Of a stretch of 64,000 nucleotides of DNA, positions 1 to 7,841 are shown in pieces. The stretch is from contig NZ_BSYJ01000003.1 of NCBI RefSeq assembly GCF_030270605.1, positions 310,001 to 374,000 of the forward strand, given 5' to 3'. Positions within the stretch are counted from its first letter, which is position 1, and each line of letters begins with the position of its first letter. A program made the position numbers and the translations under genes. The notes beneath the pieces were generated by a model. That model worked only from the letters and a program-made list of their open reading frames with translations, ran no database searches and was not told the DNA's origin. This DNA comes from Biformimicrobium ophioploci. GTDB taxonomy: Bacteria > Pseudomonadota > Gammaproteobacteria > Pseudomonadales > Cellvibrionaceae.

Positions 1-1497
1 GCGGATGTAGTGAACCTCGCGGGTTTCGAGCACTGGCGCAAGTCGGTGGAGAAGGAAACGCCCAGGCTGCTGTTCATGTCACGCGAAATGCTGACCCAGC
101 AGGGCGCGGGGGATGTCAGCGAGGTGCAATTCCCGAACCAGCTTACCTGGCAAGGCGTGGTGTATCCGGTGGCCTATCACTTTGAGCCGGGTAATGTGGC
201 CGACGGGGTCAGTCTGCGCGTCCCTGTAGGGGTGCTGCACCAGGTGCCCGCCAACCGGCTGGAATGGGTTGTGCCGGGCATATTGCGCGACAAATGTATC
301 GCCATGATCAAGGGGCTGCCGAAACAGTGGCGGCGCCATTTTGTGCCGGTGCCGGCGGCAGTCGACAAGGCGCTGCCGCGCATGCAGGCTTCAGACAGCC
401 CGCTGTGGCAATCCCTCGCACACGAACTCAAGCGCCAGACCCTGCAGGAAGTGCCGGAGGAAGCCTGGGCGGCGGTGCAGCTGGACAATTTCTACCGCTT
501 CAATATTCAGGTGGTGGATGAGCGCGGCAAGCTGATCGAGCAGGGCAGGGATCTGGCCGCATTGCAGGCGCGTTACCGTGACCGCGTCCAGGAAGGTCTG
601 GCCTCTGCGGCAGAATCTCTCGAGCGGGATGAAATTACCCGCTGGGATTTTGGCGAACTGAAGGAGCGTTGCCAGCTGCCGCAGGGGGAGCTGACGGTAC
701 AGGCCTATCCGGCGCTGGTCGCGGCCAGGGATTCGGTTTCCCTGAAAATGCTCGATAACCCCGCCGAGGCACGCCGCGTTTCGCGCAAGGCCATCTGTCG
801 GCTCGCCTTGCTGGAAATGCAGGACACCGCAAAATATTTGCGCAAGGAACTGCTGCGCGGTAAAGAACTGGGGTTGTCTGCCGCAGACATGGGGCGCCGC
901 GAGGACGTTGCTGAAGATATCCTGCTGGCAGCCTGTCGCGAACTGTTCTGGCCGGATGAGAACTGGCCGCGCTCTCGTGAGGCATTTGAGCAGGCGCTGC
1001 AAAAACAGCAGCAGCTGGTCGCAGTCGCGCAGGAATACGCGGACCTGCTGGTGGCGGCACTGGCGGAGCTGGTGCCGCTGCGCAAGCAGCTCAAGCAGCA
1101 GAAAAACCTTGCGCTGGCCATGGCTATTGGTGACATGGGCAAGCAGTTGGGTGAGCTGTTCTACCGCGGCTGCATGTTTGATACGCCACTGGAATGGCTG
1201 CGCCAGTACGGGCGCTACCTGAAGGGCATCAACCTGCGGCTGGAAAAGGCGGCGCTGGACGTCAACCGGGACCGCAGGCTGCAGCTGGAGCTGGAGGCGG
1301 CCATGGACCCCTGGCGTGACGCGCTGGAAAAACACGGCCGCGAAACCCTGATGGCTACTCCCGCGCTGGCGCAGTATCGCTGGATGCTGGAGGAGTTTCG
1401 GGTATCACTGTTCGCGCAGTCGCTCAAGACACTGATGCCGGTATCTGCCAAGCGGCTGGCCAAATACTGGCGCGAGGTTTCCGCTGAGCTGGAATAG
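1..1497 (+). CDS. hrpA: ATP-dependent RNA helicase HrpA, C-terminal part (5' truncated)
   Basis: The reading frame is already open at base 1 and ends at TAG 1495-1497, so only the last ~498 residues of a protein of usually about 1300 are present. The visible part matches the long C-terminal DUF3418 region of bacterial HrpA-type DEAH helicases, including the VSEVQFPNQLTWQGVVYPVAYHF-like start of that domain (around residues 37-59 here), the PVGVLHQVP segment, and the glutamine- and arginine-rich helical end. The DEAH helicase core lies outside the window. HrpA unwinds mRNA and acts on stalled or collided ribosomes in E. coli. The gene stands apart from the peptide cassette downstream. Family assignment is firm; the true start is not visible. 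Confidence 0.9.
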   Translation, partial: ADVVNLAGFEHWRKSVEKETPRLLFMSREMLTQQGAGDVSEVQFPNQLTWQGVVYPVAYHFEPGNVADGVSLRVPVGVLHQVPANRLEWVVPGILRDKCIAMIKGLPKQWRRHFVPVPAAVDKALPRMQASDSPLWQSLAHELKRQTLQEVPEEAWAAVQLDNFYRFNIQVVDERGKLIEQGRDLAALQARYRDRVQEGLASAAESLERDEITRWDFGELKERCQLPQGELTVQAYPALVAARDSVSLKMLDNPAEARRVSRKAICRLALLEMQDTAKYLRKELLRGKELGLSAADMGRREDVAEDILLAACRELFWPDENWPRSREAFEQALQKQQQLVAVAQEYADLLVAALAELVPLRKQLKQQKNLALAMAIGDMGKQLGELFYRGCMFDTPLEWLRQYGRYLKGINLRLEKAALDVNRDRRLQLELEAAMDPWRDALEKHGRETLMATPALAQYRWMLEEFRVSLFAQSLKTLMPVSAKRLAKYWREVSAELE

Positions 1498-1757
1498 TCA
1501 GTCCAAGGCGTGTGCAACGGAGAACAAAGATTCGGTATCGCGGTGCGCAAAACAGGACGTTTTTTCGGCTAGTGTCGATTTTTGTGCATCGCAAAGGTTT
1601 TTTTGCGTCGTTTGCGGCGAAACTTATTCTACAGTTGGAAGTCTGAAATACTATGGCACTGGATGCCCCGGTGGTGCTATTCGCCTGCCGGAGCCTGCTC
1701 AGGCTGTCTATTAACAAGGTGTTTACGATTAGGGTTCTGCACAGGAGAAACCACGAC

Positions 1758-2108
1758 ATGAAAAAGAAGAATATGACCCCGTTAGCGGCCGCTGTAGGTG
1801 CAGCGTTCCTGACCTCGGCGGCAATCAGTGCCAACGCTGAAGCGGCGAATCCGTTTGCTGCAGTTGAGCTGTCCGCAGGCTATAACCTCTCCTCTACCCT
1901 GGATGGCCACAAAGGTGGCGAGGGTAAATGTGGTGAAGGTAAGTGCGGCGAAGGCAAAGACAAAAAGAAAGAAGGTAAGTGCGGCGAAGGTAAGTGCGGC
2001 GAAGGCAAAGACAAAAAGAAAGAAGGTAAGTGCGGTGAAGGCAAGTGCGGTGAAGACACCGACAAGAAGAAAGAAGGCAAATGTGGCGAAGGTAAGTGCG
2101 GTAGCTGA
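1758..2108 (+). CDS. hvfA: HvfA/bufferin-type precursor peptide with eight EGKCG motifs
   Basis: This is a 116-residue secreted low-complexity protein. ATG 1758 is chosen because AGGAGAA at 1743-1749 sits at RBS distance; an in-frame ATG at 1653 lacks this. Residues 1-28 form a Sec signal peptide (MKKKN, a hydrophobic Ala-rich core, SANA cleavage site). The mature part ends in eight EGKCG motifs in four pairs, separated by lysine/aspartate spacers (EGKDKKK twice, EDTDKKK once). The eight motif cysteines are the only cysteines in the protein. EGKCG peptides encoded next to a DUF692 enzyme are the substrates of multinuclear non-haem iron oxidases, which convert the motif cysteines to oxazolone/thioamide or thiooxazole groups that bind copper. 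A role in periplasmic copper buffering is inferred from that family. The maturase and partner genes follow directly. Confidence 0.85.
   Translation: MKKKNMTPLAAAVGAAFLTSAAISANAEAANPFAAVELSAGYNLSSTLDGHKGGEGKCGEGKCGEGKDKKKEGKCGEGKCGEGKDKKKEGKCGEGKCGEDTDKKKEGKCGEGKCGS
1920..2102 (+). repeat. In-frame 51-bp tandem repeats of hvfA
   Basis: There are three full 51-bp units (1920-1970, 1971-2021, 2022-2072) and a partial 30-bp unit (2073-2102). Each full unit encodes two EGKCG motifs plus a 7-residue charged spacer, and the last unit lacks the spacer. Units 1 and 2 encode the same residues and are nearly identical in DNA, which suggests recent duplication. Unit 3 differs in the spacer (EDTDKKK). 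The period is a multiple of three, so unit gain or loss keeps the frame and changes the number of cysteines by two. Confidence 0.9.
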
Positions 2109-2128
2109 GCCCGGCGCCCGTTTCTAGT

Positions 2129-2163
2129 AAAAGCCGGGCAGCGTTTGTGCCCGGCTTTTTATT
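2129..2163 (+). terminator. Rho-independent terminator between hvfA and hvfB
   Basis: A perfect 12-bp stem is formed by AAAAGCCGGGCA (2129-2140) and TGCCCGGCTTTT (2148-2159) around a 7-nt loop, and is followed by a short T-rich tail. It lies 20 bp after the hvfA stop and 62 bp before the hvfB start. It therefore probably stops most transcription after the peptide gene and lets a fraction read through into the maturase genes. Confidence 0.8.
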
Positions 2164-2224
2164 GCCTGATCCAAATCACATCTGCTTTTAGCCTGGTCGG
2201 GCAGAGCGACCACAGGTACACGGC

Positions 2225-3121
2225 ATGAAAAATTCGCAAACTAACAAATATCCGGTGCAGGGTGCCGGCCTCGGCCTGCGCCGTTCCGCCATGGAAGAAA
2301 TGCTTACCCTGTCGGATGCCGATGTCGATTTTCTGGAAGTGGCGCCGGAAAACTGGATCAATGTCGGCGGCCGCTACGGACGGATGTTTCGCGAGATGAC
2401 GGAGCGTTTTCCGTTTGTGATTCATGGCCTGTCGCTCTCCATCGGTGCGCCGGAACCCCTGGATATGGACCTGGTGCGCTCCGTCAAGGCATTCATGGCG
2501 GAGCACAACATCCGCTATTACAGCGAACACCTGAGTTACTGCTCTGAACACGGCCACCTGTATGACCTGATGCCAATCCCGTTTACCGAGGAAGCGGTGC
2601 ACTATGTGGCGGGACGGATCCGCCAGGTGCAGGACGTACTCGGCCAGCGTATCGCCATGGAAAACGTTTCCTACTACGCCGCGCCGGGGCAGGAAATGGA
2701 TGAACTCAGCTTTATCAATGCGGTCATTGCTGAGGCGGACTGTGACCTGTTGCTGGATGTAAACAATATCTATGTCAACGCCATCAACCACGGCTACGAC
2801 GCACTCGAATTCCTGCAAGGCCTGCCGGGCGACCGCGCACGCTATATGCATGTGGCGGGGCACTTCAATGAGGCGGAGGACCTGAAGGTCGATACCCACG
2901 GTGCGGACGTGATTGACCCCGTCTGGACGCTTTTGCAACAGGCTTACGCACTGTATGGCCCGCTGCCAACGCTGCTGGAACGCGACTTCAACATACCGCC
3001 GCTTCCCCAGCTGTTACGCGAGGTTGAGAAAATCAAGCGTCTGCAGGCAGAGGCAGGCGCGAATGCGCATGCTGGCCGGCTTGCAGATACGGAAAAAGTA
3101 GCGGCGAGGGGCGGAGCATGA
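2225..3121 (+). CDS. hvfB: DUF692 multinuclear non-haem iron oxidase (MNIO) peptide maturase
   Basis: This 298-residue DUF692 (TIM-barrel, xylose-isomerase-like) protein is close to the usual family length of about 280. Enzymes of this family bind two or three iron ions and oxidise cysteine side chains of a precursor peptide. Candidate metal ligands in conserved motifs are His67 ([10 protein letters not shown]), His102 (YYSEHLSYC), Glu146 (AMENVSYY), Asp178 ([11 protein letters not shown]), His209 and His213 (YMHVAGH), Asp223 and His225 (VDTHG) and Glu252 (LLERDFNIP). No signal peptide is seen, so it acts in the cytoplasm before export. Its substrate is very likely the EGKCG peptide 116 bp upstream. 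The stop overlaps the next start by 4 bp (ATGA), showing translational coupling with the partner protein. Confidence 0.9.
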   Translation: MKNSQTNKYPVQGAGLGLRRSAMEEMLTLSDADVDFLEVAPENWINVGGRYGRMFREMTERFPFVIHGLSLSIGAPEPLDMDLVRSVKAFMAEHNIRYYSEHLSYCSEHGHLYDLMPIPFTEEAVHYVAGRIRQVQDVLGQRIAMENVSYYAAPGQEMDELSFINAVIAEADCDLLLDVNNIYVNAINHGYDALEFLQGLPGDRARYMHVAGHFNEAEDLKVDTHGADVIDPVWTLLQQAYALYGPLPTLLERDFNIPPLPQLLREVEKIKRLQAEAGANAHAGRLADTEKVAARGGA

Positions 3122-3912
3122 ACAGGGCAAAGGGCCTGGGCACTCCGGAGCCAGCTTTCCAGCAGGTGCAGAAAACATTCGCCGATCACCTGCGGGAGCC
3201 ACAGCGTGCGGCGGCGCCGCAAGGCATCGAAGACCGGCGCATGAAGATCTACAGGGATCTTATTTTCAATAATATCGAATCTTTTATTGCCAGCGGTTTT
3301 CCTGTGATCCGGTCGCTCTACAGGGACGACGACTGGACAGAATTGGTACGCGGGTTCGTTGGCAAGCACCGCGCCCAGAGCCCTTATTTCCTGGAAATCA
3401 GCCAGGAATTCCTGCAGTACCTGCAATCGGAATATGTGCCGCGCGATTGCGATCCGGATTTCCTGCTGGAACTTGCCCATTACGAGTGGGTGGAGCTGGC
3501 GCTGGATGTCAGTAACGAAAACTTCCCGGAGCGCCGTATCGAGGCGGGTGTTCTGGAGGGTTGTCCGCAGGTATCGCCACTGGTCTGGAGCCTGTCCTAC
3601 CGCTACCCGGTGCATATGATCGGGCCACAATTCCGGCCGCAGGAACCGCCAGCGGAGCCCACTTTCCTGTTGGTATACCGCGACCGCCAGGAAGAAGTCG
3701 GCTTTATGCAGGTGAATGCCGTGACAGCGCGGCTGTTGCAGATACTTCAGGATGCCGAAGAACCATTGACCGGCCGCGGCGCGCTGGAAGTACTGGCGCA
3801 GGAAATGGGCCAGGCTGATGCGGCGGGGCTGTTATCGTTTGGAGAAGATTTGCTCAACAAATTGTTGTCCAGAGACATACTGGCGGCGGTCCTTAAACCT
3901 GCTTCGGGCTGA
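3118..3912 (+). CDS. hvfC: DUF2063 partner protein of the MNIO maturase (HvfC/BufC type)
   Basis: This is a 264-residue protein. An N-terminal DUF2063 domain (about residues 14-110) carries the typical [14 protein letters not shown] and [13 protein letters not shown] segments, followed by [14 protein letters not shown]. The rest is a mixed domain that, in related systems, resembles a RiPP recognition element and hands the precursor peptide to the DUF692 enzyme. The older family label, putative DNA-binding domain, is probably misleading here. It starts inside the hvfB stop (ATGA at 3118-3121). No fourth gene of the DoxX/HvfD membrane type follows, unlike several known operons. Family membership is clear; the partner role is inferred from linkage. 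Confidence 0.82.
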   Translation: MNRAKGLGTPEPAFQQVQKTFADHLREPQRAAAPQGIEDRRMKIYRDLIFNNIESFIASGFPVIRSLYRDDDWTELVRGFVGKHRAQSPYFLEISQEFLQYLQSEYVPRDCDPDFLLELAHYEWVELALDVSNENFPERRIEAGVLEGCPQVSPLVWSLSYRYPVHMIGPQFRPQEPPAEPTFLLVYRDRQEEVGFMQVNAVTARLLQILQDAEEPLTGRGALEVLAQEMGQADAAGLLSFGEDLLNKLLSRDILAAVLKPASG

Positions 3913-4174
3913 TAGTGGCCGTGTTCGGTGTAAGGGGTTATATACACCCGGGGTGCCGCTCGTGCGCGCAACAGAGCCAGGCCTGACGCAAAAAAAGCAT
4001 CATTTGTGGCTAGACTGCGTATGGGACAGGGGGCCGCAATGCGGTAGAAAACCCCGGGTGTAAATCCCTGTAATTGTGCCTATAAAAAACTTCTATCACA
4101 GTATGTGCAGAAATCTGGCAAAATAAGTGCCATTCTGATGTCGCGGCGAGTGATGAATCCGCGCCAATCGAAAC
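3913..4174. other. Intergenic spacer before mlaA, no gene seen
   Basis: In these 262 bp I see no convincing coding frame, terminator hairpin with a T-tract, or promoter with both hexamers. An A-rich run at about 3990 and a weak TAGACT at 4011 are the only promoter-like elements. The mlaA start also lacks a strong ribosome binding site. Confidence 0.5.
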
Positions 4175-5488
4175 ATGGAAAGGAAACCCTGGATCTTGCC
4201 TTCAAGAATTGGCCTCTCTGGCGCCGCGCTTCTGCTGCTTCTCTCTGTGCATTCAGTTGCTGCTGACGACGCACCCGCGCCCGCAGATCCTGAAGCTCCG
4301 GTTTCCGCCGCCAATGATGATCCTTTCGCAGAACCCGCCGCTGCCGCCCAAGAACCTGCTGCCGCCCCGGCACCTGCTGTTGGCACTGAGGGCGATCCCT
4401 TTGCCGATCCCGATCCAGCGCTGCTCGCGCCGGAGCCCGCTGAACAGCCGGCGGCCACACCGGAAAGCAGCATCGAATCCAGCGGAGGCGACCCTTTTGC
4501 TGATCCGGCTGAGCTGGAAGAGAAATCCACCGGAGAGGAGGACCCCTTTGCGCTCGAAGACGATCCGTTCGCTGATCCTGCAGCCAGTTCGGACGGCGAC
4601 TGGGACGATGATGAATATGGTTTTGGCGATGAGGAATTCGATGGCGAGTCCTTTGCCGAGCGCGATCCCTGGGAGCGCTTCAACCGCGTCATGTTCGGCT
4701 TCAACGACACGTTCGATCGCTGGATTCTGAAGCCGGTCGCCAAGGGCTACCAGAAGGCGACGCCGGAGTTTGTGCGAACGGGTATCGGTAACTTTTTCAG
4801 CAACCTGTTTGAGATTCGCAACGGCGTCAACAGTGCCCTGCAATGGAAATGGGGCGAGGCCGGGCGCGATGCCAGCCGTTTTGGCATCAACACCACATTC
4901 GGCATCGTGGGCCTGTTTGATGTGGCCACCAAGCTGGGTATCGAGGCCGGGGATGGCGAGGACTTTGGCCAGACCATGGCGGTCTGGGGCCTGCCGGCGG
5001 GGCCTTACCTGGTAGTGCCGCTATATGGCCCGACCACAATCCGCGATGGCGCTGGCGACTTTGTCGATTACTACCTGTACCCGCCCAATTACCTGGATAA
5101 CACCCGCACCCGCAACCAGCTCTATCTGTTGCGGACCATAGACACCCGTGCCGACCTGCTGAGCGCGGAGGAACTGCTGAGCGGGGACCGCTATACCCTG
5201 TTGCGCGATGCATTCCTGCAGCGCCGCGATTACCTGATCGCCGACGGTGAGATCGAGGATGACTTCGGTGGCGACTTCGGCGACTTCGGTAACGATGATT
5301 TCGGTGAGGATGAATCCGACGACACTACCGAAGCTTCTTCCGACACCTCCTCTGGCAGCAGTGGTGCGGAAGCGGAAGCCGCTGACAGCGACCCGTTTGC
5401 GGAGCCGTCCGAATCGGAGCCCGGTGAAAATACCGCCCCTGCCGAAGGGGATGATTTTGGCGCCGGATCGGACGAGTACGATTTCTAA
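4175..5488 (+). CDS. mlaA: MlaA/VacJ family phospholipid-transport protein with acidic DPFA-repeat tails
   Basis: The protein has 437 residues, against roughly 230-260 in typical MlaA. MlaA sits in the outer membrane and removes mislocalised phospholipids, passing them to MlaC. Residues 1-30 are a hydrophobic export signal but contain no cysteine, so the usual lipobox is absent. Residues 31-161 are an acidic Ala/Pro-rich linker with five DPF motifs (at 49, 74, 106, 123 and 130). The MlaA core runs from about 162 (RDPWERFNRVMFGFN) to 356, with the GIGNFFSNLFE and GPYLVVPLYGPTT blocks. The last 81 residues are again acidic and carry a sixth DPF motif at 406. The core identification is firm. Tail function is unknown. 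The neighbourhood matches vacJ-rssB-rssC in Pseudomonas. Confidence 0.88.
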   Translation: MERKPWILPSRIGLSGAALLLLLSVHSVAADDAPAPADPEAPVSAANDDPFAEPAAAAQEPAAAPAPAVGTEGDPFADPDPALLAPEPAEQPAATPESSIESSGGDPFADPAELEEKSTGEEDPFALEDDPFADPAASSDGDWDDDEYGFGDEEFDGESFAERDPWERFNRVMFGFNDTFDRWILKPVAKGYQKATPEFVRTGIGNFFSNLFEIRNGVNSALQWKWGEAGRDASRFGINTTFGIVGLFDVATKLGIEAGDGEDFGQTMAVWGLPAGPYLVVPLYGPTTIRDGAGDFVDYYLYPPNYLDNTRTRNQLYLLRTIDTRADLLSAEELLSGDRYTLLRDAFLQRRDYLIADGEIEDDFGGDFGDFGNDDFGEDESDDTTEASSDTSSGSSGAEAEAADSDPFAEPSESEPGENTAPAEGDDFGAGSDEYDF

Positions 5489-5577
5489 CCCCCTCCGTCA
5501 GGCTAATTACCAAAACGGTACAAATTGGCGCAGACAGCTGTTATTGTCATAACGAAGACTTAATTTGCGAAGCTTCT

Positions 5578-6768
5578 GTGGACACACAGCCTGGCGTCTT
5601 GCTAATCAAGAGCGAATCCGAATCCTCCGCTGGCCTGGGGCATTTCCTGAGTGGCCGGGGATACCTGGTCGAGGAGCACGCCTCGGCGGTAGAGGCGCTG
5701 ACGCGTTTCCGCTCGGAATATCACCAGCTGGTCATCACTGACCTGCGCCTGCCCGACATCAGCGGCCTCGATGTACTGCGCCGTATCAAATCCGACTCCC
5801 CTGAAACACCGGTCATGGTGCTGGGCGGCCATGCCGATCTGGGTGACGTTGTGCGCGCGTTGCGCGAAGGCGCCAGCGATTACCTGCTGCACCCCCTCAG
5901 TGATCATGAAATTGTGAACCTGGCGGTCAAGCGCCTGATGCAGGCGCGCAAGCTGTTGACCCAGAACCGGGTAATTCGCGAGGAGCTGGAGCGCCGCAAT
6001 CGCGAGCTCAAGGAGCACCTGCAGGTGCTGCAGCAGGACCAGCAGGCGGGCCGCCTGCTGCAGCAGCACATGCTGCCCCGTACACCCTATCGTTACCCCG
6101 GCGGCATCGAGGCATCGTTCCGGCTGTTGCCGACCCTGTACCTCAGTGGTGACTTTGTCGACTACGGCCTGTTCGGCGAGCGCTTTGTGGCGTTCTATCT
6201 CGCCGATGTCTCCGGTCACGGGGTATCCTCCGCGCTGGTCACGGCGCTGATCAAGCATTCCACCACGCATTTGGTGCGGGAGAAGGCCCTGTTTGCGAGC
6301 CTGACGGAGCTGGAAAACGATCTGCAGTACCTGATCGAATTTCTCAACAGGGAGCTGTTCGAGGCACCGCTCGACAAGCATGCGAGCCTGTTTATCGGCG
6401 TTGTGGATACGCGTGCGCAGGAACTCTACTACTGTGTTGGTGGCCAGTTGCCGATGCCCGCGCTGATTGATCGGGGCAAGGCGAGCTGGTTGCCCGGCAA
6501 GGGCAAGCCGGTGGGGCTTTTTGCCGACGGGTCCTGGGAAGTCTTTCGTTGTAAGCTACCGCAGCACTGGAACCTGGTGGCCTGCTCGGACGGCGTGCTG
6601 GAGCTGCTTTCCGGGGATAGCCTGATGGAGAAGGAAGCGCAGTTGCTGGACCTGATTGAGGAGAGCGAGGGCAGTATCGATACGCTTTGTCGCCTGCTCA
6701 AGATCGATCGCCCGGAAGAGCAGCCCGATGACATTGCCGTGTTGCGCCTGCGACATGTTAAAAGCTGA
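5578..6768 (+). CDS. rssB: Receiver-domain PP2C-type serine phosphatase, RssB-like
   Basis: This 396-residue protein with a GTG start has a receiver domain (about 5-120), a coiled linker rich in Arg/Glu/Gln (about 125-165) and a SpoIIE/PP2C phosphatase domain (about 170-393). Phosphatase metal-site motifs are intact: SGDFVDYG, LADVSGHG, ACSDGV and PDDIAVLRL. The receiver keeps Asp55 (VITDLRLPD). However, the acidic pair after strand 1 is replaced (LLIKSES), the switch Thr/Ser is Gly (MVLGGHAD) and the conserved Lys is His (LLHPLSD). In Pseudomonas, RssB with the antagonist RssC adjusts RpoS activity; the gene next door here encodes such an antagonist. The probable reaction is dephosphorylation of that STAS protein. 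Phosphoryl control of the receiver is doubtful. Confidence 0.82.
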   Translation: MDTQPGVLLIKSESESSAGLGHFLSGRGYLVEEHASAVEALTRFRSEYHQLVITDLRLPDISGLDVLRRIKSDSPETPVMVLGGHADLGDVVRALREGASDYLLHPLSDHEIVNLAVKRLMQARKLLTQNRVIREELERRNRELKEHLQVLQQDQQAGRLLQQHMLPRTPYRYPGGIEASFRLLPTLYLSGDFVDYGLFGERFVAFYLADVSGHGVSSALVTALIKHSTTHLVREKALFASLTELENDLQYLIEFLNRELFEAPLDKHASLFIGVVDTRAQELYYCVGGQLPMPALIDRGKASWLPGKGKPVGLFADGSWEVFRCKLPQHWNLVACSDGVLELLSGDSLMEKEAQLLDLIEESEGSIDTLCRLLKIDRPEEQPDDIAVLRLRHVKS

Positions 6769-6813
6769 TTGAAAAAGTCGAATGTAAAGTGATGCTGTAC
6801 CCGGAGTCCCGAG

Positions 6814-7362
6814 ATGTCTGCTGAAAAAGCCCATTCCACCGCAAGCGATCCCAGCTCCGCTTCGCCCGGCAAGATATTGCTCGGTAATCACAATGGCGTC
6901 TACGTGGTGCGCCTCGAGGGGGATGTCCGCCTCAACCTGTGTATGCCGCTGGAAGGCTTTATCAGCGACATGTTTGCCGCAAAGGACTTTCGCGCAGTTC
7001 TGTTCGACCTGGAGAGCGCGCGAGGCATAGACAGTACCTCCCTGGGGCTGCTGGCAAAAATTGCGCTGTTCACCCGGGACAAGGGCACGGTCAGGCCGGT
7101 GGTGGTGGGTGCCGACCCGGGTATGTGCCGCTTGCTGGACAGCATGGGTTTTGAAGACCTGATGGACTACGGCGAGGGCCTGGTAGCGGCACCGGTCATA
7201 CCGCAGGTGACGGAAGAGGTCCTGGCGGAGCCACAGGATGAGGAAGCGACGCGGCAGGTGGTGCTGGATGCGCACCGGGTGTTGATGTCGCTGAACGAGA
7301 AAAACCGCGAGACCTTCCGCGACCTGGTGGCCTCGCTGGAGCAGTGCTCCCTGAAGCCCTAG
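6814..7362 (+). CDS. rssC: STAS-domain anti-sigma factor antagonist, RssC-like
   Basis: This is a 182-residue protein with a STAS domain at about residues 22-125. The segment ARGIDSTSLGLLAK holds the Asp-Ser/Thr loop that is phosphorylated in anti-sigma antagonists. A helical C-terminal extension of about 50 residues follows, longer than in the minimal SpoIIAA fold. It lies 45 bp after the phosphatase gene on the same strand, so the two are probably co-transcribed, and the phosphatase is its likely activator. By analogy with Pseudomonas RssC it would compete for RssB or an anti-sigma factor and tune RpoS. The 3' end overlaps the convergent TerB-like gene by 4 bp. Confidence 0.8.
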   Translation: MSAEKAHSTASDPSSASPGKILLGNHNGVYVVRLEGDVRLNLCMPLEGFISDMFAAKDFRAVLFDLESARGIDSTSLGLLAKIALFTRDKGTVRPVVVGADPGMCRLLDSMGFEDLMDYGEGLVAAPVIPQVTEEVLAEPQDEEATRQVVLDAHRVLMSLNEKNRETFRDLVASLEQCSLKP

Positions 7363-7841
7363 CTGTCCGGTTCCCCAGCCCCCTGGCCGCCGGAGGCGTC
7401 CCGGGCTTCCGAGCGGGCCTTGGTAAACAGGCCGTGCGGCAGATAGATCAATTCCGATACGCGCCGGATCAGGTGCTCCTCGAACGGCTCGATCTTTTCA
7501 TCGGCGAACGCCACCTTCCACATATTACGAATCAGCTGGTACTTTTCGGGATCGCCCAGCCTGTCATTGATTGCGCGCGTGAACTCGAACAGGGATGTGG
7601 CCTTCTCCCGCTCGATCATGGCGGTTTCGATCATCTCGCTGGATTCGCCGTCGGCCATGCCGTAATGGTCGCGTAGCACTGCCTTGAGGGTGGCCACCTC
7701 GCGATCATCCAGGTGATGATCGGCGGTGGCTACTTCTGTGAGCAGGGCCGCGCTGACCAGCAGCATATTTTCCTGCGGCTGTTCATCGCGGTTGCTGGAT
7801 TCGCCGATTTCGGTCAGTAGTTTACGAATGTGCTGCAACAT
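7359..7841 (-). CDS. TerB-family (tellurite-resistance-like) protein
   Basis: The protein has 160 residues from ATG 7841; a TTG three codons earlier is possible. The all-helical TerB fold is indicated by [20 protein letters not shown], an acidic metal-binding-type helix pair. It is repeated around [20 protein letters not shown], where Asp/Glu residues are typical of TerB calcium or metal sites. The last 15 residues are disordered. The gene begins 20 bp inside the end of transaldolase and is probably translated from the same message. TerB domains occur in membrane-associated stress complexes. No other ter genes are nearby, so the specific role is open. Confidence 0.75.
   Translation of the reverse strand: MLQHIRKLLTEIGESSNRDEQPQENMLLVSAALLTEVATADHHLDDREVATLKAVLRDHYGMADGESSEMIETAMIEREKATSLFEFTRAINDRLGDPEKYQLIRNMWKVAFADEKIEPFEEHLIRRVSELIYLPHGLFTKARSEARDASGGQGAGEPDS

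Noticed and set aside
1498-1757. A metal-responsive or ECF-sigma promoter for the hvf cassette
   Set aside because: The 260 bp are AT-rich in part, but no pair of hexamers or known operator with convincing spacing could be found by eye.
1920-2102. Short regular repeats considered as a CRISPR-like array
   Set aside because: The repeats are in frame within a secreted protein gene, have no unique spacers of similar length, and no cas genes are near.
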